DNA from: Tubulanus polymorphus
Lineage: Eukaryota; Nemertea; Palaeonemertea; Tubulaniformes; Tubulanidae
Assembly: GCF_964204645.1 (NCBI RefSeq)
Contig: NC_134031.1
Coordinates: 5,563,001-5,627,000 of the forward strand
Direction of reading: 5' to 3'
DNA length: 64,000 nt
Made by a program: the position numbers and the translations under genes. Position 1 is the first letter of the stretch. Every line of letters starts with the position of its first letter. A model generated the notes under the pieces. That model was not told the DNA's origin, did no database searches, and saw nothing but the letters and a program-made list of their open reading frames with translations. Below, piece after piece: positions 34,731 to 47,231 of this stretch.

Positions 34731-36747
34731 GTATAGTGTTCGATCCTGATTGCTTAGCCTAATCGGTTTTTACATTGTGAAGTAAAAAAGGTTTTCTAAA
34801 GAAACTTTTCAGTTAGATATCGATGGTGTGGTCGGTCTCTGGGAAAGGTATACATCGACACGAATTATCCGGCATGAAGGGTCTGTTATAGCGAGAATAG
34901 TCGTTAAGCGACAACAATTTTTCGCCGACGTAAAATTTTATCTCTCTCTCTCTCAGTCTCAGTCCGACTGTTCTGATGATCGATTTCTCTACGTGGTATT
35001 CTATCGAGGGAAATCAAATAAATTTGATCGATGAATGCCGGCGATTTAGCCGATAACTGACGAGAATCAGCGATATAAAGCGAGATGTCGTCTGCGAGTT
35101 AATCCGGCTATTGTTGTCAGCTACTCGACAGTGATGACGGATTTCCTCCCAGTTATTATCCTCGGCGTATAAATCGATAACGAACCGATCCTCTCTCTGT
35201 ACTTTTTATTTCTTTCACGTGCACGAAATTCCTGATAACCACTTTTTATTTATCTATCATCCGACTCGCTCTCTTCGTCCTTCAGTCAGATTTATCTCGA
35301 GTGGGAAGAAAACGAATTTGTTTAGCGTTTAGGATCGGTCTCCCAGATATAAACAGGAATCGGAAATTATTTTGATTCAATGCGCAAAAAGGACAAACAC
35401 TATCTGCTCATATGCATACCTTGATATATAGTTATTTCCAAAATCTCAAAATTCCAAAATTTTATTGAATTAGGCAGCAAACAGAATTAACCCCAATCAG
35501 TAGTTAGACTGGTTAGAAGATTGTTTGAATGGACCAGAACCGAAACTTCCAATTATGTACTAAAAAGGAATTCTGTAAATTCTACCGCCGATTACACTAT
35601 CTGTACTTCAATTTCCGATTTCAAAATCAACCCCCCTGTTTCGCTCCCGGCAGGAGTGGTGGATTTACAAGGGACACCAAATGAAAAGTTTCGAAGGGTC
35701 TCTGATTTTCGAACTCGACAAGAAATCGTGGAAATTCATTAATGGTTGATTCCGCAGGCTAGCAAACATGTCAGCATTGTCCTCAGACATATACAGCGTC
35801 GATCCTCGCGGTGTTTTCTTTTTAACGAATGTCTTGCGATCCGTTTAATTCCCGAGTTCATTCTTTGCTGATTTTGAATATTAGCTCCGAGGACCAACAA
35901 GTTACTATAGCAACTAACTAAACGCCCGAGAAAATAAATGAAACTCCTTTTCATAGTGTTTTGTGTGATTAGAACCTGGCCCTTGGCGCGTGGTCGGATC
36001 TCGACTGCAGCCTAAATGGAAAACACCGTCTGATTAGATGAAAATATATACATTTCACGAAACCGAGTCGGCAAAGAACGCGTATGAATTGTTATAGCAT
36101 CCACACACCTTGTGACAAACAACATGAGAAAATGGGCGAGAGGAGAATTGAATATTGAACCTGTATTTTTTCTACCGTGCAGCTAGTATCCCCGAGTGGC
36201 AAGTCACCTCAACATATGCACGTCTGCGAACAGTCTACTTCTGAACCTGATGTAGTCACTAATTCGATTTGTCCGCACGCCTCCAGCAATAGCTCGTTTA
36301 TTTGCATTGATTATAGACGAGGTTTTCTCACGAGTCGTCTCTGTTTGACTTCCAAGGACATTTCGACTGTATTTCATACATTTCAGACATGTTCATCCGC
36401 GCTGAAATTCCCCATATAAGCCCAGGAAAAGACACCCTCGAGGAACAAAGCCGTATTTCAGCGCAGACGATGAATACAGTTCCCGAGTAATCCTGAAAAA
36501 AACCTTCCATCTTGATCGCTAATTCATATATATTGAATGAGTTCACATTTGGAAGAACTGGATATCAATTCATTATTTAAGTACAAAGTATCGGATTCAA
36601 ACAAGCTGGCATCTATATCATACCAGATGGAAATATATGTATTTGTTACTCGGATCGGGGATTCTCTCCCACCTACCTGCAGTCAATGTATAATCTGAAT
36701 AGACAGGTTCTGACCCCTGATCTTTACTTCCCCTACGTACACATGTA
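34731..36747. other. Intergenic, no gene
   Basis: A TC run sits at 34942-34954, and a piece of the TTTCGCTCCCGG...GACACCAAAT repeat at 35630-35690. Nothing else recognised. Confidence 0.4.
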
Positions 36748-36885
36748 GGCCCGTCCCGAGCTTTTCTGAGGGGCATTTTCTCACCGTAAAAAGGGGCACT
36801 TTCCTATTGAAAAATGATAGATCTTTTGACGCTGCCTTTTGAATATTAGTTCGTTCGCTAGCAGCGCCCCCCCCCCCCCCGGGTC
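36748..36885. repeat. Dispersed repeat with poly-C run
   Basis: The part at 36748-36830 is related to 15458-15560 (CCGAGCTTTTCTGAGGGGCA). It ends in a run of about 15 C (36866-36880) before GGGTCGACGCGGGCC. Confidence 0.45.
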
Positions 36886-38106
36886 GACGCGGGCCTGACA
36901 CGTTATAGTTGATTACGAGAGTATCTTTTTACCAATTCAGTTACGAAACCAACAAAATATGGCGTTGCTTTGGATGCCTTGATTTTATATCTTCAATCAC
37001 GAGATCACTCGTAAACATTTCAGGTTTGTTTTCGGGTTTTTACGCAGTCACGTATAGGAATGTTAGACCGATGGTATTTACCGTAGTTGTCTTATCTCCC
37101 TCTTGCTAATGTCTTCTGTTCACATTGATTTAGCGGTAATTCACTTGACGAAGCAGATTGCGCCGCACATGAGAAGCAAAGAATTCCTCTCCTCGACGGC
37201 GGCAAATTCTACCGGATGGCTGATGCACACACGGCGTCATCATCACTCACACTACACACAGTCATCCCCTCCTCTATATGTGTCGATTCCGCCGGGACCC
37301 GTCTAGTCACCGAAACTAGGATTTCATCGTCGTCGTTGTTGTTCTGAAACATCGAATTGACTTATCATCAAACTTCGGGCGAACGGAAACTTCTTGAGTC
37401 ATAATTTGAGAAATAGAATCTTCACGAGAACGATCAACATATTGCCTAACCTCAACCCAGGGGATGTTACAGTTTACGAGAGCTACGCATGTGATACGTA
37501 GCCGTTGCCCTTTTTAAATCCTCTAAGCAATATTTGACATTCGGAATTATTTCTGCTTATAATTCCGTTCGCGATAGTTTTCGCTATACACGACGTATGT
37601 TTTCTCATACGAAGCGAATCGTGATATCTTATAGCCACGCGGCGTATTGGTAGAAAAATTAATGCGGTATTAATGGTTCTCCTTGCTTGACACCTGGGGC
37701 CCACTCACGCGGTACGAGTATTAAGTCACCCCGATGGCGTCATCATCGACACGATTTTAATATACATGTTCTCTTCGGTATATGAAATGCTGCTTTCTCA
37801 AATATCATCTTAATTTAGCCCGCGGTACGTTATGATATCTGATATTTTCTCTTAATGTCTATAATGGAACAAACATTAAAAAATGTGTTTTCCCTCTTTT
37901 CATCGCCGTGCATGCGTTAGACATTTATTCATTTGACAGAACAGTCATTAGCATGCCCGAAGCGACGCTTTCGGCTAAATGTAGCGAGCGGGAAAAAGTC
38001 GAATGTATCTAAATCAAAGAAATATCGGCGATCGAGTGAAATTCGTTCGGTCTTCGTTCGTCGCCTACAACGTCATGAGCTGTTTACAAGACTTTTGCAT
38101 AAAGAG
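36886..38106. other. Intergenic, no gene
   Basis: Nothing recognised. Confidence 0.4.
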
Positions 38107-38230
38107 AAACCGGCACTCACCAGATGGCGCAACAAAACACTTGGTTAAATCGCTTCTCGGCCTATTGGCTAACCTCCTGTTTCGCTCCTCGTGGTATTAG
38201 GGACGCCAAATCAAGTCAAATCAAACGAAA
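38107..38230 (-). repeat. Repeat fragments
   Basis: CACTCACCAGATGGCGCAAC in reverse matches the 3' end of the 29755-30070 repeat. It is followed by a TGTTTCGCTCC...GGGACGCCAAATCAAGT piece like 4010-4110. Confidence 0.45.
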
Positions 38231-39189
38231 TCTACCAATCAAATAATTAACAGGGTCAATCCCTATTTTAAGATAGAAAAAGATCAAAGTATACTTGTAG
38301 TCAATATAGTTATTATCTACGTATGTGTTATTCGTATATATACCAACATAAACCGTTCAATTCTACCCACAAATTAGGAGACAGAACTATGATTGATGCG
38401 GTCGTGTTGCTGTTCTAAGACTTCCCGCTCCTATCGATTTTCAGTAAAGAGATATATAAATATATACATAAGCCGTCGCAGTTGCCGCAACTTTTCATCA
38501 ATAAGCAACATAATATCATAGATGCGCTAATAACAAAATCTCTGGTTACTTTAAACAATACTGACAAGCGTCGTTCTATCGGATATGTTTGGAATGAACT
38601 ACACGTCCCTGTCAGCCGTTACTCCTAATGCCTTCTCGCATCGCTCGACTCGATTTTATCAACCTGGCACGAAGAGGTAGTGCGCACCTCCGTAATATGA
38701 ATGATTCTTATGATCAATGATAATCCGGTGTCATATGATCAAAAGAAGGTTTTGATAATGTTTTTACATGGTTCCACTAATATGTTAATTGTCGAGGCCA
38801 CAAGGAAAACCTGATCTGAACGTGAAGTCCATCGCTAGATGGAAGTGATGGGTACCATGTTTCAAGTAAGCTAAATTCATCCAAAAAATCTTAGATGTAT
38901 GCACATGTAAATAGTGTATGTGTGTATTGTTACAAACTTTGTTATAATTTACTAAGTAAAGTGTTTATTTTCCGTTGTTTTATAGATATTCTATATATAC
39001 TTTAGAGTCTCCCACCATACATCGGTACATGAAAATGGATGTGTAATCAAATTCCTAATGCCTTTCCAAGCAAAGGAATGGGGTGTAGGCTTTATAGCAT
39101 TCGCCGCAGCCGTAATATTGGCACCGCAAAAACCGTTATAAAATGTAGGTTTTATACACTGATAATTACCATGCATTATTTAAAGGGTT
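38231..39189. other. Intergenic, no gene
   Basis: Nothing recognised. Confidence 0.4.
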
Positions 39190-39560
39190 CTGTGAGGGTC
39201 GATGTGCACTACGTCATCAGCATTGGCGTTTGAAGATAACACTTACACCCGTTAATTTCGGCGTTCATTTTGTAATTGAATATATGTCATGACTCTAATT
39301 TTCTTATTATTCAAGATCTTATTATTTTTTATATTCAAGTCTTCTTTATAATGAATTTTGAATGGATGTACGATTTTTCATCAATGTTGGCGCTAGCCAC
39401 TGGTTAGACTGGTTGCCGGTCAATTCAATTCAATAGTCTATATATTCAAATCCAAAATAACTTTATTGATCCTTAATACCATATTACAATTCATTACCGA
39501 TAATTTTAGATGTAATCTATCTTCAAGGCGTCAATAAAGTTACAAGAAAGTTCTCTCGTT
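39190..39560 (-). repeat. Dispersed repeat family R1, reverse copy
   Basis: In reverse, 39366-39546 reads ACTTTATTGACGCCTTGA...GGATCAATAAAGTTATTTTG...GACCGGCAACCAGTCTA, matching 27388-27590. GTGCACTACGTCATCA at 39203 is the mirrored GATGACGTAGTGCA word. The copy is rearranged. Confidence 0.55.
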
Positions 39561-42560
39561 TATATAGATCTGATAGATATGAAGCAGTGATGAGATCATC
39601 CGAGGATTTAGAATGCAGCCACTTTTCACGTATATGATAAGGGTGGTGATGCCACCACTGAATCTGCGTTTATTCAAGCGCAATACGAATTTTTTCCAGC
39701 TTCCACAGTTAAGCGTCGATTCCCCCTTAATCTAGCAGACATTTATAGGAGAAAATCCGCGTCCAACTTTCGAGAACACTTCATGTCATCAACCCGAGGC
39801 ATCGAGTGCATTAGTGTCTTCATCGCTTTTGCCGCATCGGCGACGGTTTTTTACATATCGAGAAAATTTAACGAAATTCAATTCAGCGAGAAATCGTTGC
39901 CCTCGGAGCACGCGAAGTAAATGAAAGCGAAATCTCATTTTGCGTTCCCTATGCATCGGTACGTCTACCCGGTGTAGTGCGTCAGAAACTTCATTTGCAG
40001 TCACATTTTTTGGCCGGTTATTCCGACGAATTGAGTAGATGCCGTATAAAGAGAGATGGCGAACTCACCCCGGGCCCATCGTGAACCAGTTTACAAGAAA
40101 AATCATGATTAGTTTGCCCTAACCGGCGACGACGAAATTGAATCTCGACCCAGACATAAGTCTGATCAACCTGAGTCAGTCTAGATCAAGACTGTACAAA
40201 CCAAACCCTGGACTAGTTTTCTATACAAACCAGACCCTTGCCTCATTTTCTATATCAGAGAAGTAGAGATTTTCGAAAAGCGTTTTCTCTATTTTGCATT
40301 CAGTTGCCGCATCAATGTTTTTCGATGTTTCGGGCTAAATAACCTACGGAAAAAGTGAACTGTTATTATACATTTGATTATTTCGATGAATTCAACAATC
40401 GTGGAGCTGAGCGTTTTATTCTAGCGAAAGCAAAAAGGGTTCAGAAGAAGTCAGTACGACGCTGAATATGAAATATTCATAAGTATATCGAGTGTACGTA
40501 TCTTTGAGCTGAAATGTGAACTGGTATTGAACCTCTCAATCTCCTCCTCCCGTATACTGCGCCGTCACACGACTCAGATCGCAGTCTGCAACTGTTACTT
40601 CTAGCAAATTACCACAATATTCCCAAGAAGGTAGCGAAAATAAAAATACCGGTGCGGCGCGAGTTAACTGTGCCGACGCTCCGGGCTGCTGTAGGGAATA
40701 TTTCCATTAGGTTGATTGCCACAAATTGCCATCGATGTTAAATACCACGAGGGACACGACGTGAAAATATATATCCTTCGCGTTGCTCCGGTGGTGTTGG
40801 ATTTTAAGGTGTGGCTTTATTGATAAAAGGTTTTACTTTTGGCAATTCATCTACTTAATGTATTTGAAATGATTCCATTACGGAACGGCGTTGACGCACG
40901 CGGTCAGGCTATTTGAAACCACTCGGAGAAAATGGTTTCATTATTTGCAGGGAGCGATTTCAAGAAATTCCTATAACTTCCAGATATTCGTCAAACGTAC
41001 CGGTATGGTTATCACGCTACTCGCCTCAGCTCTGTTGAGAAAAGTCCCTAGGGATCACATCGTTAGTCTTTCCTTTAACTGAGATCCCTATCTAACTTCA
41101 TAATTTCTGCAATTTCGGAAGTTTTCTCTGATTCGTAATTTCGATGCTGTTGATTTGAGTCATTTTCTAGTCTTTCATTCGATCATTACGTATTCATACA
41201 TTCGCGCCGATTCCCCGCGTGTTCTTCAACAAGACGTTCTCGGAAAACATCCCGCGCGCTCGCCGGTAGCCTTAGAAACGGATAAAAACAGTTCTGTTAT
41301 CCCGCAACCATATCTAGCACCGCGGAAAACCTGGCTTGATCGTGCCAGTGAATTCATGCTCCATTCAATTTGCTCATAAATATTTTATCAACTGCCGTCG
41401 ACGTCGAAATGTACAGGATCAGATCTAATCACGATGGATGTCGTACAATGATAGAAAAAATCGTCCCTAAATCAATATGGCCGCCAGGCAGTCTACCACG
41501 ATAACTGTGATGGAATCTAAATTGATTATTTCTACGAGCGATACAGAGGAGGTCCCTTCGTATGATGGTCCCTGAACTGATTTGATTTCCAGAAACTGTC
41601 AAAGAATTTTGACACGAAATTATTTGATATCGGAGAGGTATAAATTCTCTATATGGATTACCTATATTAAATAATAGACAGAATCCGTGTTACCTTAAGT
41701 TGACAAATTCTCTGACATGCCTTGTTCGGTGTTGGAAATCGAAATTCGACCAAGAAATGACTCGCTGCGAGTTGTGGGCTTGGAGAGTGATTTCCAATTA
41801 TCTTCGAAAGAGTCGATTTCATTTTGTGTTATCGTCTGGGATTCTGACAGTACAATTTCATAGCACTAGCATACGAAACATCTTCGCGCGAGCTCGGGTC
41901 AGAACTTCAGTACTTCGTCCTGAAGTACAGTAAACCTCGTCTTACTCGGACTTAGCCGACTCGGGACTTTTGACTAACTCGAAATAAAAGCGAAATCATC
42001 TTACTGACTCACTAACGTATTCATTTTCCTTACCCTTTACTTGAACTTCGTTTACCTCGGACCGATTTTGCTGGTCCAAATTGCTGGTTTCTCTGCCGCT
42101 ACCCCACAAAAATAATTCAAATGCTAGGTACAGCCCTGGGTTGATTTCGTTTTTATTCCGACGATAAATGCTACTGTGCTAATACGGATATGGTCCATGA
42201 TTAATTAAAGGCAAAATTCACAGTGGAAACTGAAACCAAGTTTTAATCAAAACCTCTCAGAAGAGTCCGTACACGGATTCATTCATTATACAGCTATTCA
42301 TTACAACCCAATCTATTCCTTAATCATCTTTTTCGAAAGTGTTTCTTAGACTAGTTTAAAATGCGGGAAACGTAAGAGCTTATCATTCCTTTTTTGATTT
42401 AGCCATTCAAACTGGTAAAATCTGCGATGTTCTTCTACACAAGGAACGAAATTTTCCGTCGACACTAACGTATCCTATCTCCGCAAAGGTTCTTATGCCC
42501 GTAGTCGATTATCAAGATTAAGATTATCAGGCTGAAAACGTAAGTCTTGTGAAGATTCAT
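39561..42560. other. Intergenic, no gene
   Basis: No supported gene. ACAGTAAACCTCGTCTTACTC near 41928 resembles one end of a pogo/Tigger-like MITE, but no matching second end was found. Confidence 0.4.
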
Positions 42561-43459
42561 CCATGGATTCAGCATGGGATCATACTTTATCTAATTTCAG
42601 CCATGGGTTCACCATGGGATTACTTAGCTTAATTTCAGCCATGGGTTCACCATGGGATCACTTTTTATCTAATTTAAGCCATGGGTCCACCATGTAATCA
42701 CTCTTTATCTATTTTCTTTCAGCCATGGGTTCACCATGGGATTACTTAGTTTAATTTCAGCCATGGGTTCACCATGGGATCACTCTTTATCTAATTTAAG
42801 CCATGGGTTCACCATGGTATCACTCTTTATCTAATTTCAGCCATGGGTTCACCATGGTATCACTCTTTATCTAATTTCAGCCAAGGGTCCACCATGGGAT
42901 CATTCTTTATCTAATTTAAGTCATGGGTTCACCATGGTATCACTCTTTATCTAATTTCAGCCATAGGTCCACCATGGGATCACTCTTTATCTAATTTAAG
43001 CCATAGGTTCACCATGGGATCATTCTTTATCTAATTTCAGCCATGGGTTCACCATGGTATCACTCTTTATCTAATTTCAGCCATGGGTTCACCATGGGAT
43101 CACTCTTTCTCAAATCTAAGCCATGGGTTCACCTTGGTATCACTCTTTATCTAATTTCATCCATGGGTCCGCCATGGGATCACTCATTATCTAATTTCAG
43201 CCATAGTTCCACCATGGGATCACTCTGCTTAATTTCAGCCATAGTTCCACCATGCGATCACTCTGCTTAATTTCAGCCATAGTTCCACCATGGGATCACT
43301 CTTTATCTAATTTAAGCCATGGGTTCACCGTGGAATCACTCTTTATCTAATTTCATCCATGGGTTCAGCATGTGATCACTCTTCATCTAATTTAAATGGG
43401 ATCACTCTTTGTTTAATTTCAGCCATGGATCCATCATGGTATCACTCTTTATCTTATAG
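42561..43459. repeat. Minisatellite of about 23 units, 40-bp unit
   Basis: The unit is CCATGGGTTCACCATGGGAT followed by CACTCTTTATCTAATTTCAG. Most units are exactly 40 bp; four are 38 bp and one is 44 bp. Units often alternate between GGGATC...TTTAAG and GGTATC...TTTCAG types, giving a partial 80-bp higher-order repeat. Each unit starts with a small inverted pair, CCATGG-GTTCA-CCATGG, and ends in a TTTCAG that looks like a splice acceptor. Since 40 is not a multiple of three, the frames running through it are not conserved protein repeats. Confidence 0.95.
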
Positions 43460-44819
43460 TCTCAACCGCAATGTGGGACTGGATGCCGATGGGCTCAGCG
43501 TCATTCCTGATGTTAAAAATCCCATTTGACAAGTCTTCATTCAATGAAACCTACCACGAACTGACCGAATGAGTTAAATCTCGAGACGAGAATGAAACTT
43601 TAGAAAAGATTAACACTTCGTTTTCAGGTATAAAAAATACATGTATTTTTTATTGTTTAAATAGCGCAAATCCTGCATTTATTAAGATATAACAAACAGA
43701 ACATGGTTTTGATTTATACAAAAAAACAATAGTTGTAAAACAGGTTTTTAATCCATAATAATAATAATATAATATATAAGTATCGTATAATACACTATGA
43801 CCTAAACTAAACCACACAAGACATTTTTTACAAATGCTTCCGAGCATAATTCACATCACTCTGAAATTCGCCGAATATGAATAATTCCTCATTTTTGTTT
43901 CGGTTTTAAGTTTGGATTTGCTCCAACGTACGGATACGATTATCAACTTGTGAGATTGGAGTAAAATCCAATTTGTCGACTTCGATAAGTTCTATTTCTA
44001 ATCGAAAGAATTACATTATTTACACAGATTATCGTTCGAAATAAATCGATCCTATCCGGGATCGAAAAACGGTTAGATAAAATCTTTATTACGAGACCGA
44101 AAAAAATAATTCTTGTGACCACTTCGATTAAATGATCAAATAAAACTAAAAATTCCGATGTTTTACAAATCCATGATTGAAAGATAAAACAAAAATGATC
44201 GTTTTAATTGCTGAACAAAACATTGGAAATCATAATAACCTTAGGCAAGTTTTGAGATTCGATAAAATAACGATTAAAATTACGCATGTGCGTGCGCACA
44301 ATCCGACGCGATGTAAGAAAAATATTGAAATAGAATCGCACTTTCGTAAAAACAGCGGAGAAAACACTCTGTTTAAAATAACGAACATTGCGCAAAGCAA
44401 ATTTCGCATGTTGAAATTTCATAATTCGCGAATTCGTCTGTGGAACCTGTGTTTCATTACGTCAGAACAATTCTTCATATCATTTTTATACAAAATACTA
44501 AGTGATCGAACTGACAAAATAGAAAATAGGTTCACACAAGAAACCTGGCCGGGAAAGATAGCCGATAGAATCTTAAGTAAATTCATTGTAATTATCCTTT
44601 AGGAATAAGTCGCATCACGAAGTAACTTTTCAGAATTTTAACCTTCTATTTCAAAGTTTGTTTTACGTCGTGAAAAAAGGAATAGAAATGTATATGTAGC
44701 GAAATAAATACAAAACCGAACACAAGATACTTATGAAATGGCGCTTTTTCTTCATTCGAACAGTCTAATAGTGGTAGCACAAATATTTTCAGAACTAAGA
44801 ACAATACCATTCATGAGAT
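43460..44819. other. Intergenic, very AT-rich, no supported gene
   Basis: A 141-residue plus-strand frame (44177-44602) has no recognisable domain or paralogue here. It is rated as probably chance, though it is among the longer unexplained frames. Confidence 0.4.
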
Positions 44820-44967
44820 ACAGTGGAACCTTGATAATACGAATCTTGTGGGTGAAAAGTGAAATTGTCTTATTTTTCAAAGCTTGATTGATACAAATAT
44901 CTTAGCCGGGACATGCTGGAAATCATTCGGTTTCAGCTTAAACAGAATCGTATTAACGAGGTTATCA
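44820..44967. mobile_element. pogo/Tigger-like MITE
   Basis: Starts CAGTGGAACCTTGATAATAC, and the right end in reverse reads ATAACCTCGTTAATACGA. These are the CAGTGGAACCTCG-x-TA style ends of pogo/Tigger-like elements. No transposase. Confidence 0.6.
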
Positions 44968-46839
44968 ACAACTCAACCAGGTCTCGGTTTTCAAAGTGAA
45001 GAAGAATAAAACTAAACGCTGACCGCAGGGACTAAGTTCAGTTTGCATCTCTAACACATGACCGTCCTAAATTCGTTTAAGTAATCAAATACAAATTAAG
45101 ACCAGAGCCGAGTAGCTTCTTCAAACATTGTTTCAGCCAGGTTAAATGTAACTGGCGTTGTCAGTATATGATAGTCCAGATGTGGTAGGATAGCCACACT
45201 CTGACATAGAGGACATATAATAAGTTTAAAACCGACGCTATATACCAAATTCATAATTTTCACGCCTAATAATGGTCTCTAGAGAGATTCCGAAATGTCG
45301 TGCTTTTGACCTTGATAGTCCAGATATGGTTTATTTCATAAACAAATACTTTGATAAAACGCCCTCAACTCACATACGCTAGACGTATTATAATAGTTAT
45401 TAGATTAAGTATCAACCGTGTATCAACGAAACTGGTATACAAATGTATGAAGTGCTATGATAGCCGAACAATTTCCTGTCTACATTATTGTCGAGGAAAC
45501 ATCCATTTCATTTGAATGATCTACTAAATGCCGTCTTTTAGAAAGAAAGAAAAAGATCAAAGAAAAATGCGAAAGTGCCTAAAACGAAAAACAAAAATTA
45601 ACATTTTGTGATTCGTTTTCGGGAACGCACGAAAACCACGCATTCTAAGCTCTGAATTTTTTTCTGAACACGAAAGATACCGATATGCTCGAATATAGCG
45701 AGTCTTCCAAATACACGCACGAGGAAAAATAGTTCTTCATCTAAGAATTGAAAATGATGTAATGGGAGTTTCTTACAAGTAACATTTTCCGTATCGAGCA
45801 GTCGTGCACGAACGAGGCTTGTCCATCTTTGATGTCCCGCATTTCGAATAACAGAAATTACAAATATAACCATCTCGTTCCATGAATCTATGAATACTTC
45901 GGCCTTTGAAGAGGGAGAAGTCAGCTGAAAGGGATCTTTGCATTCCTTTGAATATCATAATGCGAATTCCCGGAAAAAAATGGCACACGTCACGAGAAAA
46001 CGATTTCGCGTAAAGAAAGCCGTTTATGCGAATTTTTCCCGATTTGTGTGGTTGCACCGGTTAACGCGGGTTAGTTTTTTTAAGACCGCGCGAGCGTCTT
46101 TGATGATCGCGATCTTCTCAAAGCGAAACGGGACACGCATGTACGAGACGCTGCGAAGCTAGCCGTCGATAACCGGCTCGGATTTCGAAACGTCAACTTT
46201 CATTCGGATCAACTCGGACGAAAGCGGATGCGTTTTCGTCATCGTCATCAATTATTCAATCGCCGCCGAATTTCATCGCAACCGGTTTTTTTTTCATTTG
46301 CGGCCGCTATCCGTCGAAAAGACGTGATTCATCCACGGATCGTATTTCGATCTCGAAGAACGCAACAGAAGTTACGTTACGACAATCCGGCGCATAGACA
46401 CCGATTGCGTACGATTGACACACGATCAAGTGTTATTTTCTCAAGGGTGTCGTCGGTCGGAACTCTTTCGACGCGAGATCGATACGTTCTTCGATCGCGG
46501 TGACTTCTTCGTGTTCATTTTTCGTTCGAACGAAAATAATCGAAATGATGTAGCGGGTTGAAAGTTTAGTACCGTAGATGCCACGAATGACGTCGGGTCA
46601 TTTCGGACCGTAGAAATTTCAAAGAATCAAAAGAATCGCTCAACAAACAGTTTAGAGTTAAGCAGTGATCTGAGTTAGATTCAGCAGGGCCTACTTCTAC
46701 CTGATACATGTGTAAAACTACATTTTCGCTAAGAAATCAGATGCAACAGCCTTGAAGGAACTTTGTACTAAATTACAGAAGCAATCTTCCGCGTGCTTAG
46801 GTTATAAACCGAGAAATGATTCGCGTATGAAATACAGGG
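44968..46839. other. Intergenic, no gene
   Basis: Frames at 45598-46503 are arginine-rich and show no domains. Nothing recognised. Confidence 0.4.
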
Positions 46840-46951
46840 CCCGGTTGCAGAGTTGTGAGTTAGAGTTAACTCTGAGTTAAAGTTACTTCCTTTTCAATGT
46901 TTTAACTCCTGAGTCAAATCTAATTCCGAACTGTGGAACTGGGACCTGATG
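46840..46951. mobile_element. Short TIR element with GGGCCCGGTTGCA end
   Basis: Left GGGCCCGGTTGCAGAGTT and right, in reverse, GGTCCCAGTTCCACAGTT are inverted ends. The middle is made of GAGTTA/TAACTC words in both orientations. MITE-like. Confidence 0.6.
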
Positions 46952-47190
46952 AAATTTCCTGTGTTTATCATTTCAGGTTCACAACCGATTAATATTCTCG
47001 CAAATTATTCCAGATGCGCATGCCATCCTGCGATTTCATTGGTCGAGAACCTTCGACAAGGCGTACGATAGCTAAAATGATTCCGTTGATAACTACAACC
47101 ATTTTCGGTATCTTTCATTTTCGAAAACAAAAAAGAATTAGGCCTCCTCTTGTCTAACAAGGGAACGCGTCTAAAAGTCTATTGCACCTA

Positions 47191-47228
<38 letters not shown>
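47191..47228. repeat. (AAT)n microsatellite
   Basis: About 12 AAT units in a row. Confidence 0.95.

Positions 47229-47231
<3 letters not shown>

Noticed and set aside
43043-43270. Protein repeat with MGSPWYHSLSNFSH-like units
   Set aside because: Translation of the 40-bp minisatellite; the unit is not a multiple of three, so the frame is not maintained.
42561-43459. CRISPR-like array
   Set aside because: Units are contiguous with no unique spacers, and the DNA is animal-type; it is a minisatellite.
44177-44602. 141-residue frame
   Set aside because: Rich in I, K, N as expected from AT-rich DNA; no domain. Kept as a note only.
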